The notes under the pieces: model-generated
Database searches by the model: none
Seen by the model: only the letters and a program-made list of their open reading frames with translations
What the model was told of the DNA's origin: nothing
IMG/VR virus record: IMGVR_UViG_3300042562_001671
Span: 1-62,433 of that record
Source of the DNA: a virus
Reading direction: 5' to 3' (one strand)
DNA: 62,433 bases
Made by a program: the position numbers and the translations under genes
Shown: in pieces, positions 1 through 4,623 of the stretch
How positions within the stretch are numbered: the stretch's first letter is position 1
Layout of the letters: each line of letters begins with the position of its first letter

Positions 1-43
1 ACTCCCATATGGCAGCCGGTCCATTAACCCGGTGAAGTGGGGT
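1..43 (+). other. Compact two-helix element before the first tRNA
   Basis: The first 43 bases can fold as an outer helix (ACTCC-CA with TGGGGT) around an inner CCGG...CCGG hairpin. It has no T-arm, so it is not a normal tRNA. Similar compact elements lie between other tRNAs in this cluster. It may be cut by the window edge. Function unknown. Confidence 0.3.
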
Positions 44-49
44 AAAATT

Positions 50-121
50 GCTCTTGTAGTAGAATGGTTAGCACACATTCCTGATAAGAATGAAAAGAAG
101 GTTCAATTCCTTCCAAGAGTA
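50..121 (+). tRNA. tRNA-Ile (GAT)
   Basis: The acceptor GCTCTTG pairs with CAAGAGT (G1.U72 wobble). The anticodon stem CATTC/GAATG encloses loop CTGATAA, giving anticodon GAT. The T-arm is GAAGG TTCAATT CCTTC. Only CA follows the discriminator, so CCA is not fully encoded. Confidence 0.85.
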
Positions 122-124
122 CAA

Positions 125-223
125 AAACCTTAAATGTGGTATCCGATACTGACAGCTCTTTAGGAGTGATGGGTGTGAAAGCGGGTTGAAAAGGGTACAT
201 CTCAAACCCACATTGATAGGTTT
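125..223 (+). ncRNA. Structured spacer RNA between tRNA-Ile and tRNA-His
   Basis: About 100 bases are closed by AAACCT/AGGTTT and then AATGTGG/CCACATT, 13 pairs in two blocks. The interior lacks a TTC T-loop and a clear anticodon arm. It could be a processed spacer, a decayed tRNA or a small RNA. Confidence 0.35.
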
Positions 224-229
224 AAATAT

Positions 230-302
230 GGTGGCTATAGTGTAACGGTTAACACGATAGATTGTGGTTCTGTAAATGGGAGTTCGATTCTCCTTAGTCA
301 CC
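230..302 (+). tRNA. tRNA-His (GTG)
   Basis: The acceptor GTGGCTA pairs with TAGTCAC. An extra G at -1 faces C73, the hallmark of histidine tRNA. The anticodon arm is ATAGA TTGTGGT TCTGT with anticodon GTG, and the T-arm is GGGAG TTCGATT CTCCT. Confidence 0.88.
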
Positions 303-309
303 CTAAATT

Positions 310-412
310 GGTCAGGTGGCGGAATGGTAGACGATAAAATAGGTGAATGGGGAATAGTGTTAATCGCTCCTATTTGAATTCCCGGCAATACAGGTTCAAG
401 TCCTGTCCTGAC
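310..412 (+). tRNA. Oversized Leu-like tRNA gene, anticodon unresolved
   Basis: The acceptor GGTCAGG/CCTGACC and the T-arm ACAGG TTCAAGT CCTGT are perfect. The D-arm TGGCGGAATGGTAGAC is Leu-like. The 103-base span is about 18-20 bases longer than a normal Leu tRNA. The middle can pair as AAATAGG/CCTATTT or AATAG/CTATT but gives no standard seven-base anticodon loop. A small insertion, an intron or decay could explain this. Confidence 0.5.
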
Positions 413-420
413 CACAAATT

Positions 421-494
421 GTCTCCATAGTTTAATTGGAAAAATACTTGAATACGAATCAAGAGACGTGGGAGTTCGACTCTTCCTGGGGACA
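421..494 (+). tRNA. tRNA-Arg (ACG)
   Basis: The acceptor GTCTCCA pairs with TGGGGAC (one wobble). The anticodon arm is CTTGA ATACGAA TCAAG with anticodon ACG, and the T-arm is GGGAG TTCGACT CTTCC. An A34 anticodon normally needs deamination to inosine by host TadA. Confidence 0.85.
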
Positions 495-500
495 CAAAAT

Positions 501-586
501 GGAGAGTAAAACAATCAGGGTATTGTCACCTCCTGCTAAGAGAGTGGTTCTGTAAAAGGGATGGATTTCGAGTATTCTGCTCTCCG
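501..586 (+). tRNA. tRNA-Ser (GCT)
   Basis: The acceptor GGAGAGT/GCTCTCC is followed by discriminator G73, as expected for serine. The D-arm is CAAT/ATTG. The loop CTGCTAA gives anticodon GCT. A long class II variable arm precedes a T-loop TTCGAGT. The anticodon stem is weak (CTC/GAG core). Confidence 0.75.
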
Positions 587-596
587 CAGAAAAAAA

Positions 597-692
597 ATGA
601 ATATGGAAAAAGAAGAAAAATTTTGGTATGAAGTAGGGTTTTTCATAACTAAAAAAGGTATTAAAGTAACTCTGTATAGAGAAGTAAAATAA
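597..692 (+). CDS. Tiny ORF, 31 aa, inside tRNA cluster
   Basis: An ATG-to-TAA ORF fills the gap between tRNA-Ser and tRNA-Pro. It begins MNMEKEEKFWYEV and ends with a basic GIKVTLYREVK tail. The charged start followed by an alternating hydrophobic segment would suit a small beta-rich protein. No family is recognised. The gap would have no other content, which mildly favours a real gene; translation is unproven. Confidence 0.4.
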   Translation: MNMEKEEKFWYEVGFFITKKGIKVTLYREVK

Positions 693-697
693 AAATT

Positions 698-770
698 CGG
701 GTAGTAGGAAAGTTGGTAATCCGCTACATTTGGGATGTAGAGAACGCTGGTTCGAGTCCAGTCTACCCGA
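698..770 (+). tRNA. tRNA-Pro (TGG)
   Basis: The acceptor CGGGTAG/CTACCCG is perfect. The anticodon arm CTACA TTTGGGA TGTAG gives anticodon TGG. The T-arm is GCTGG TTCGAGT CCAGT, and discriminator A is followed by CA. Confidence 0.88.
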
Positions 771-777
771 CAAATGT

Positions 778-825
778 GGCTCACAGAGTTTGATTATTAA
801 GTTCAAATTAGTTATAATTTGAGCC
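778..825 (+). other. Two mutually exclusive hairpins before tRNA-Lys
   Basis: GGCTCA at 778 can pair with TGAGCC at 820. TCAAATTA at 803 can instead pair with TAATTTGA at 815 (loop GTTA). The two 3' arms overlap, so only one can form. No tRNA features are present. It could be a processing or attenuation element. Confidence 0.3.
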
Positions 826-852
826 AAATAACAGAACAAAATGAGCTCAAAC

Positions 853-923
853 GCCCTCTAGGCTTTAAAGTGAAGCACGATACTTTTAATATCGGGAAGA
901 AGGAGCATTACCTTCAGGGGGTA
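853..923 (+). tRNA. tRNA-Lys (TTT) with non-canonical T-loop
   Basis: The acceptor GCCCTCT/AGGGGGT, D-arm GCTT/AAGC and anticodon arm CGATA CTTTTAA TATCG (anticodon TTT) are clear. The T-stem GAAGG/CCTTC closes an AGCATTA loop instead of TTCRANY. A54 and U58 swap the usual U54-A58 pair. The same kind of loop occurs in the tRNA-Met at 2492. Confidence 0.75.
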
Positions 924-955
924 CAAAAAAATGTTTAACTAATAAATCAAAAGTC

Positions 956-1462
956 GTGAGTAAGTACGCAAAAACATTGGTTTTGGATTCAAGTTATATG
1001 CCAAGGTCTATCATAAACACTGAAAGGGCTTTTGTAATAACTTATAAGGGTAACGCGAGTGTTGTTGCCGAACATCCGGAATCATTTAATCTAATCAATC
1101 CTGAGTTAGATATAAAGAAACCATCAATTATCAGGGTTTTCAAATATGTGAATCAACCGATTCATAAAGTTCCTTTAAGTAGAGAGAATGTTTATCGTAG
1201 AGATAATTACTCCTGTGTTTATTGTGGGTGTGAGAATCGTAAGACATTGACATTAGACCACGTAATACCTCAGTCTAAAGGAGGTAAAGATGCTTGGGAC
1301 AACTTGGTAACCGCTTGTAAGAAATGTAATAGTGAGAAGTCAAATTTAACGTTGGAAGAATATGGTAAGGAAATCCCTCAACCAAGACGACCACATTATT
1401 TGATGATGATTAAACAAGTTCATTATGTTCCAAAAGAGTGGGAAGATTATTTGTTTTTCTAA
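956..1462 (+). CDS. HNH endonuclease
   Basis: A 168-aa protein with a zinc-type HNH domain: CVYCG and CKKCN supply the zinc cysteines, and LDHVIPQSKGG holds the catalytic His and the family's Asn/His region. The core lies at about residues 75-130. It is a stand-alone nuclease of the McrA/5-methylcytosine type fold, which also includes homing nucleases and packaging HNH proteins. The start is GTG; no ATG lies in a better place. It sits between tRNA-Lys and tRNA-Trp, where mobile HNH genes are common in phage tRNA arrays. Family assignment is secure; substrate is not known. Confidence 0.88.
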   Translation: MSKYAKTLVLDSSYMPRSIINTERAFVITYKGNASVVAEHPESFNLINPELDIKKPSIIRVFKYVNQPIHKVPLSRENVYRRDNYSCVYCGCENRKTLTLDHVIPQSKGGKDAWDNLVTACKKCNSEKSNLTLEEYGKEIPQPRRPHYLMMIKQVHYVPKEWEDYLFF

Positions 1463-1466
1463 AAAT

Positions 1467-1537
1467 GCGTGATACAGACGGGATGTCGTTCAGGTCTCCA
1501 AAACCTCGAAGGGTAGGTTTGACCCCTACATCACGCG
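1467..1537 (+). tRNA. tRNA-Trp (CCA)
   Basis: The acceptor GCGTGAT/ATCACGC is perfect with discriminator G73, as in Trp. The loop CTCCAAA between AGGT and ACCT gives anticodon CCA. The T-arm is GTAGG TTTGACC CCTAC. It begins four bases after the HNH stop codon. Confidence 0.85.
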
Positions 1538-1545
1538 CAGAAGAC

Positions 1546-1597
1546 GGAGAGTGAGTCAAGGGTAATTCCGTTATGGTTATCCCTCGAGGGTCTCTCC
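1546..1597 (+). other. Compact two-helix element after tRNA-Trp
   Basis: GGAGAG pairs with CTCTCC as an outer helix and GGGTAA pairs with TTATCCC inside. The element spans about 52 bases and has no T-arm or anticodon arm. It resembles the compact elements at 1-43 and 2313-2361 in layout but not in sequence. Confidence 0.35.
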
Positions 1598-1608
1598 TGA
1601 AGAAATAT

Positions 1609-1682
1609 GGATTTTGAAGCACAATTGGACGTGCGACCGGCGTAAGGCCGGGAGGATATAGGTTCGAATCCTATCAATATCC
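1609..1682 (+). tRNA. Atypical tRNA, anticodon position reads TAA (Leu?) but lacks U33
   Basis: The acceptor GATTTTG/CAATATC has one mismatch. The D-stem GCAC/GTGC and T-arm ATAGG TTCGAAT CCTAT are clear. The anticodon stem CCGG/CCGG closes loop CGTAAGG, which places TAA at 34-36 but G at position 33, where U is nearly universal. The variable loop is short, unlike a normal Leu tRNA. The identity is doubtful. Confidence 0.5.
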
Positions 1683-1709
1683 CAAATTAAAAATAAATCT
1701 TACCAATAC

Positions 1710-1739
1710 TTGACACTTTTTAAAAAAGGTGTATATTTA
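1710..1739 (+). promoter_or_regulatory. Promoter, TTGACA-N16-TATATTTA
   Basis: A TTGACA box and a TATATTTA box are spaced 16 bases apart, 24 bases upstream of the small ORF at 1764. The same arrangement stands before the lipoprotein gene at 5037. Confidence 0.6.
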
Positions 1740-1763
1740 TTAGAAATTTCAATAACACAACAA

Positions 1764-1838
1764 ATGCAAACTTTAAATACATTATCACTTACGATAGGAG
1801 CCGAGGGTAGAGATACAACTTGGACGGAGATGGTATGA
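1764..1838 (+). CDS. 24-aa ORF in its own transcription unit
   Basis: A short ORF (start MQTLNTLSLT, end TWTEMV, stop TGA) has its own promoter (1710) and a strong terminator (1868). The transcript would be about 150 bases. It may encode a micropeptide, or the unit may be a small RNA with a chance ORF. The terminator stem TCCATCTCC is complementary to the ORF end GGAGATGG, so the 3' end may also pair with the coding region. Confidence 0.4.
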   Translation: MQTLNTLSLTIGAEGRDTTWTEMV

Positions 1839-1867
1839 TGTATAGTTAAGTAATTACTAATATAATA

Positions 1868-1900
1868 AAATCCATCTCCAAAAGAGGTGGATTTTTTTTT
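1868..1900 (+). terminator. Rho-independent terminator
   Basis: AATCCATCTC and GAGGTGGATT form a 10-bp stem with loop CAAAA followed by ten T residues. Confidence 0.8.
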
Positions 1901-1909
1901 TATACTATG

Positions 1910-1940
1910 TTTGGTAAAATGAAAAAAAGTCTTATCTTTG
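1910..1940 (+). promoter_or_regulatory. Host-type promoter, TTTGG-N18-TATCTTTG
   Basis: The boxes match the Bacteroidota consensus (TTTG near -33, TAnnTTTG near -7). It lies 18 bases before the ATG at 1958. Confidence 0.7.
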
Positions 1941-1957
1941 TCAAAACAAATTTAAAG

Positions 1958-2074
1958 ATGGAAGAACAAGAAACAAACGATACAACGTATCAAAAATTAG
2001 AATTGGTTTATTCACCAATCTTAGGGTCAGAATACATTTTAGTTGATGTAGAAGAAACTGAAGAAAAAGAATAA
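1958..2074 (+). CDS. Small acidic protein, 38 aa
   Basis: An ATG-to-TAA ORF of 38 codons directly follows a host-type promoter. It begins MEEQETND, has a hydrophobic centre (LELVYSPILG), and ends in a Glu-rich tail (DVEETEEKE). No family is recognised. The promoter and codon use support expression, probably early in infection. It is followed by a second promoter for the next tRNA block. Confidence 0.5.
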   Translation: MEEQETNDTTYQKLELVYSPILGSEYILVDVEETEEKE

Positions 2075-2076
2075 AG

Positions 2077-2107
2077 TTTGGTAGATTAAAATAAAGTATT
2101 ATCTTTG
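2077..2107 (+). promoter_or_regulatory. Host-type promoter for the second tRNA block
   Basis: TTTGG, 18 bases, TATCTTTG. It is nearly the same as the promoters at 1910 and 3966 and lies 46 bases before tRNA-Glu. Confidence 0.7.
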
Positions 2108-2153
2108 TACCATCAAACAGAAACAAGTTATTTGAAATATTGGTAATACACAC

Positions 2154-2225
2154 GCTGCCATCGTCTAACGGTCAGGACATATGGTTTTCATCCATAAAAT
2201 CGGAGTTCGATTCTCCGTGGCAGTA
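2154..2225 (+). tRNA. tRNA-Glu (TTC)
   Basis: The acceptor GCTGCCA/TGGCAGT has a G1.U72 wobble. The anticodon arm TATGG TTTTCAT CCATA gives TTC, and the T-arm is CGGAG TTCGATT CTCCG. Confidence 0.87.
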
Positions 2226-2231
2226 CAAGAA

Positions 2232-2303
2232 GGGGTTATAGTATAACGGCAATTACTATGGTTTTGCAAATCATAAATTGGAGTTCGATTCTCCATAGCT
2301 CCA
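2232..2303 (+). tRNA. tRNA-Ala (TGC)
   Basis: The acceptor GGGGTTA/TAGCTCC carries the G3:U70 wobble that marks alanine tRNA. The anticodon arm ATGGT TTTGCAA ATCAT gives TGC, and the T-arm is TGGAG TTCGATT CTCCA. A Cys (GCA) reading would break the stem. Confidence 0.85.
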
Positions 2304-2312
2304 CAAAAAAAC

Positions 2313-2361
2313 AGAAAGACAGAATACGGGAAGTCACTACCCGGGAAACACGGTTCTTTCT
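2313..2361 (+). other. Compact two-helix element after tRNA-Ala
   Basis: AGAAAGA pairs with TCTTTCT, seven pairs like an acceptor stem, around an inner CGGG...CCCG hairpin. The element is 49 bases long without a T-arm. A second hairpin (TTCAATT/AATTGAA, 2364-2398) follows before tRNA-Asp. Confidence 0.35.
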
Positions 2362-2403
2362 CATTCAATTGTTATAGGATTGTCACCTTTGAATTGAAAT
2401 TTT

Positions 2404-2475
2404 GGTCTATTCGTTCAACGGCTAGGATGCTACCCTGTCACGGTAGAGATGAGAGTTCGATTCTCTCATAGACCG
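2404..2475 (+). tRNA. tRNA-Asp (GTC)
   Basis: The acceptor GGTCTAT/ATAGACC is perfect with discriminator G73. The anticodon arm CTACC CTGTCAC GGTAG gives GTC, and the T-arm is GAGAG TTCGATT CTCTC. Unlike its neighbours it is followed by an encoded CCA (2476-2478). Confidence 0.9.
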
Positions 2476-2491
2476 CCATAAATAATACATC

Positions 2492-2562
2492 GCGAGGGGG
2501 AGGTATAGTATCTCATCGGTCTCATAAGCCGACCAAAGCAGGAGCGTTACCTGCCCTACGCT
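2492..2562 (+). tRNA. tRNA with CAT anticodon (Met or Ile2), non-canonical T-loop
   Basis: The anticodon arm TCGGT CTCATAA GCCGA gives CAT. The acceptor GCGAGGG/CCTACGC has one A-A mismatch. The T-stem GCAGG/CCTGC closes loop AGCGTTA in place of TTCRANY, like tRNA-Lys at 853. The anticodon stem lacks the three G-C pairs of initiator tRNA. Confidence 0.65.
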
Positions 2563-2570
2563 ACAAAAGT

Positions 2571-2636
2571 GTCTCGGTCCGCTCTGACGAAAGTCAACGA
2601 CGAGGTCCCGGTAGACAGAACGCGTCTGATTCTACC
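2571..2636 (+). ncRNA. Structured spacer with GNRA tetraloop
   Basis: The hairpin TGAC GAAA GTCA sits within an outer GTCT...AGAC pairing. A second overlapping hairpin pairs GGTAGA with TCTACC (2610-2636). No T-arm or anticodon is present. Confidence 0.35.
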
Positions 2637-2643
2637 CAAATCT

Positions 2644-2715
2644 GCAGATATCGTATAGTGGTTATTACTCCAGCCTTCCAAGCTTGAGACGAGAGTTCGA
2701 TTCTCTCTATCTGCT
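2644..2715 (+). tRNA. tRNA-Gly (TCC)
   Basis: The acceptor GCAGATA/TATCTGC is perfect with discriminator T73, typical of bacterial Gly. The loop CTTCCAA gives TCC, with one mismatch in the stem CCAGC/GCTTG. The T-arm is GAGAG TTCGATT CTCTC. Confidence 0.85.
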
Positions 2716-2722
2716 CTAAACC

Positions 2723-2794
2723 GCCTTCATAGTTCAAGGGATAGAATAAGACACTTCTAATGTTTTGATATAGGTTCGAGTCCTATTGAGGGTA
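2723..2794 (+). tRNA. tRNA-Arg (TCT)
   Basis: The acceptor GCCTTCA/TGAGGGT and anticodon arm AGACA CTTCTAA TGTTT give anticodon TCT. The T-arm is ATAGG TTCGAGT CCTAT. A one-base shift of the loop would give CTA (amber), but it breaks the stem and D-arm spacing. Confidence 0.8.
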
Positions 2795-2802
2795 CAACAA
2801 TT

Positions 2803-2875
2803 GCCCCGGTGGTGGAACGGTAGACACGCTTGTTTTAGGCACAAGATTTTGAGGGTTCGAGTCCCTCTTGGGGTA
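2803..2875 (+). tRNA. tRNA-Leu (TAG) with short variable loop
   Basis: The acceptor GCCCCGG/TTGGGGT and anticodon arm CTTGT TTTAGGC ACAAG give TAG. The D-arm TGGTGGAACGGTAGAC is Leu-like. The variable region is only ATTTT, so the long class II arm expected of Leu is missing. The T-arm is GAGGG TTCGAGT CCCTC. Confidence 0.8.
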
Positions 2876-2879
2876 CAAC

Positions 2880-2971
2880 ACATTATCATAACTCGGTGTG
2901 ATACACCGCCCACTACCTCCTTAAACAACGTGGGAACTGCGGTTCTCCCAATGTGGCCGAAGTGATGATGT
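2880..2971 (+). ncRNA. Multi-branched structured RNA, about 92 nt
   Basis: ACATTATCA (2880) pairs with TGATGATGT (2963), then CTCGG with CCGAAG. Inside are hairpins GGTGT-GAT-ACACC, CCCAC...GTGGG and GGGA...TCCC. The segment between tRNA-Leu and tRNA-Thr is nearly all helical and is not a tRNA. It is the best non-tRNA RNA candidate in the cluster. Confidence 0.45.
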
Positions 2972-3042
2972 TAAAATAGTAGTTTAAGAGACAGAGTTGA
3001 CTTCTACTTTAAAAAAATACTCTGCGACAGGCTTCCGTCGCA
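2971..3042 (+). other. Alternative pairings running into tRNA-Thr
   Basis: TAGTAG (2977) can pair with CTAC (3004). CAGAGT (2992) in its loop can pair with ACTCTG (3019). TGCGAC (3023) can pair with GTCGCA (3037), which would open the 5' acceptor strand of tRNA-Thr. The overlaps could tune processing of the tRNA. Confidence 0.3.
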
Positions 3043-3113
3043 TAGAGGTTGATTGCACCTGATTTGTAATCAGGAACCGAAAGGTCACGTTGGTTCGAAT
3101 CCAATCGGAAGCT
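3031..3113 (+). tRNA. tRNA-Thr (TGT) with extended variable arm
   Basis: The acceptor GCTTCCG/CGGAAGC is perfect. The anticodon arm CCTGA TTTGTAA TCAGG gives TGT. The variable region is 14 bases (ACC-GAAA-GGT hairpin plus CAC), where Thr tRNAs normally have 4-5. The T-arm is GTTGG TTCGAAT CCAAT. Confidence 0.8.
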
Positions 3114-3342
3114 CGAGTCGTTTTTTTTGTTGGTTTAGTTGTTAATATGTTTTTTTTGTAGTTAAAAAAAAATCATTGTAAACAATAGGTTTTTAGAAGT
3201 TTCTTATCCTTAAAAGAAAGTATGGTGAGGTTTAAGATAAGATTAACATAACCTTAAATGGAAAATCTTTCAAAAAAACGGAAAAATGGTAAAGACAAAC
3301 TCAAGTCGAAGATGGTGAACGTGACCATCCGTTTTTCCAAAC
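3114..3342 (+). other. 229-base non-coding stretch with hairpins
   Basis: The stretch holds poly-T runs, a TCTTATC/GATAAGA inverted repeat (about 3200-3240), and a long hairpin at 3274-3336 where AAAAACGGA and TGGT pair with ACCA and TCCGTTTTT around a bulge. A 47-codon ORF from 3258 runs into tRNA-Leu and is probably chance. Confidence 0.35.
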
Positions 3343-3422
3343 ATCCCCGTGGTGAAACTGGTATACACGACAGGCTTAAGACTTGTTGCTCAGGCATGTG
3401 AGTTCGACTCTCACCGGGGATA
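3343..3422 (+). tRNA. tRNA-Leu (TAA)
   Basis: The acceptor ATCCCCG/CGGGGAT is perfect. The anticodon arm ACAGG CTTAAGA CTTGT gives TAA. The variable region is about 11 bases, and the T-arm is GTGAG TTCGACT CTCAC. Confidence 0.88.
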
Positions 3423-3500
3423 CTAATATTAAAAGTGTAAATTATCAATATGAAAAACCAAAATCCGAACTCCACGTAGTACTTGATTAGTTCAAGTATT

Positions 3501-3731
3501 ATGACTCAGAAATTGAGAATTTGGAGAGTAGTTCCCGTTAGAAACGGTGTTCAGGCTCCCACTTTTTTTGTGGAAACCACAGAAGAAGGACGTGAGAAGG
3601 CAGAGGAATCTGCGATTAAACAAGCAAGGTTAAAAACCGGCTTAGGAAAGTTCAAACAATGGAACTTTAGATTGGAGAAACTCTCTGTGAGGGTGGATAA
3701 ATTTGGTCGATACATTAAACATCACCAATAA
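3501..3731 (+). CDS. Unknown small basic protein, 76 aa
   Basis: The protein begins MTQKLRIWRVVPVRNG and is rich in Lys and Arg, with no membrane segment and no motif I recognise. A TTG six codons upstream in frame also opens, but the ATG at 3501 is the natural start. It sits between tRNA-Leu and tRNA-Met. The alternating charged and hydrophobic pattern suggests a compact fold. It may bind nucleic acid; this is a guess from charge alone. Confidence 0.6.
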   Translation: MTQKLRIWRVVPVRNGVQAPTFFVETTEEGREKAEESAIKQARLKTGLGKFKQWNFRLEKLSVRVDKFGRYIKHHQ

Positions 3732-3777
3732 GGTTCAATAAAAACCGCTGGGGGTTTCAAATTACTCAGTGTACTTT

Positions 3778-3817
3778 TTAGGTTAAAGTCATGTAGGGTG
3801 TTTACACCAAAACCTAA
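3778..3817 (+). other. Nested hairpin before tRNA-Met
   Basis: TTAGGTT pairs with AACCTAA, enclosing GGTG-TTTA-CACC. A run of five T follows, so it could be a terminator or another compact spacer element. Confidence 0.35.
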
Positions 3818-3822
3818 TTTTT

Positions 3823-3897
3823 GTCCTTGTAGCTAAATTGGTGAAGGCGCTCGGCTCATAACCGAGAGATATGCAGGTTCGATGCCTGCCGAGGACA
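3823..3897 (+). tRNA. tRNA-Met (CAT), elongator type
   Basis: The acceptor GTCCTTG/CGAGGAC and anticodon arm CTCGG CTCATAA CCGAG give CAT. The T-arm is GCAGG TTCGATG CCTGC. It lacks the GGG/CCC anticodon stem of initiators. It is the last tRNA of the array; an Ile2 identity cannot be excluded. Confidence 0.87.
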
Positions 3898-3937
3898 CAA
3901 TTTTTTTTGTATTTAATTGATATTTTTTGAATTTGTT

Positions 3938-3966
3938 AACCCTCAATGAAAATTGGGGGTTTTTTA
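3938..3966 (+). terminator. Terminator at the end of the tRNA array
   Basis: AACCCTCAAT-GAAA-ATTGGGGGTT forms a strong stem followed by T residues. The next promoter's -33 box starts at its end. Confidence 0.75.
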
Positions 3967-3997
3967 TTGGTTAGATTAAAAATAATGATTATCTTTG
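3966..3997 (+). promoter_or_regulatory. Host-type promoter, TTGG-N19-TATCTTTG
   Basis: A TTGG box and a perfect TATCTTTG box lie 18 bases before the ATG at 4015. This is the third copy of this promoter in the first 4 kb. Confidence 0.7.
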
Positions 3998-4014
3998 TAA
4001 AAAAATATAAAGAT

Positions 4015-4623
4015 ATGATAGATAATATTGACGTAGTAAAATCTTTATTGAACTTTACCGAACCGGGTGACTTCTATATGTTGTATGTATTCAAGAGAAA
4101 GAAGGACCAACCTGAAGGTGAGAGAGATAATCACCAATCAGTAAGGACTATTAAAACTTACTGCGTTGATAGTATCGAACATCTTGATAGGAGATATGAT
4201 GAGATTAAACAACTTTGTGAGATGTTTAAAGCTCGTGCATATATCCACGTTCAAAAACAAAATCATCGTGATGTATCTTTAGATATGTTGTCGACATTGG
4301 CGGAAAGAATTAAAAACGGAGCTCAAAACCAAAAAGGGTTATTTGATTCTGTTGTTGGGCAAATCAAAACTCAAGAAAAGAGATGGATTATTGATGTTGA
4401 TACTAAGGACAAAAAATTCCTTAGAGATATTACTATGGATTTAATGTATATTTTACCTTTAGGGGATAAAGTTGAAAAAGTAGTTCCAACTAAAAATGGG
4501 TATCATTTAATCACAAGTAAATTCAATGTGATGGAATTTAAAGACAAGTATCCGGATGTTGACATCCAAAAGAAAAACCCAACCTTATTGTATTACCCTA
4601 ACATATTAGATAATGGAAATTAA
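4015..4623 (+). CDS. Primase-polymerase-like (AEP-fold) small protein
   Basis: A 202-aa protein with a possible archaeo-eukaryotic primase core: WIIDVD with D127 and D129 as candidate metal ligands, and NGYHLIT with H164 as the sxH motif. This spacing suits the AEP order hDhD, then sxH, but the third acidic motif is not obvious. I chose the ATG after the promoter rather than one 23 codons upstream that lies inside the terminator. The stop overlaps the next gene by 11 bases. It could prime replication, but it is short for an active primase and could be a different nucleotidyltransferase-like fold. Confidence 0.45.
   Translation: MIDNIDVVKSLLNFTEPGDFYMLYVFKRKKDQPEGERDNHQSVRTIKTYCVDSIEHLDRRYDEIKQLCEMFKARAYIHVQKQNHRDVSLDMLSTLAERIKNGAQNQKGLFDSVVGQIKTQEKRWIIDVDTKDKKFLRDITMDLMYILPLGDKVEKVVPTKNGYHLITSKFNVMEFKDKYPDVDIQKKNPTLLYYPNILDNGN

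Noticed and set aside
68-839. Minus-strand ORFs across the tRNA array with RTRTP-like peptides
   Set aside because: They are antisense readings of tRNA T-arms (GGTTCGANTCC), not genes.
2232-2303. Reading of this tRNA as Cys (GCA)
   Set aside because: It needs a shifted loop with a broken stem, and G3:U70 supports Ala.
2723-2794. Possible amber-suppressor tRNA (CTA) that could read the terL stop
   Set aside because: Only a one-base shift of the anticodon loop gives CTA, and it breaks two stem pairs and the D-arm spacing. The better fold is Arg (TCT). No other tRNA I could fold has a CTA anticodon; two tRNA-like genes have unresolved anticodons.
3258-3401. 47-codon basic ORF before and into tRNA-Leu
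   Set aside because: It runs through most of the tRNA gene and lies on a strong hairpin, so it is more likely chance.
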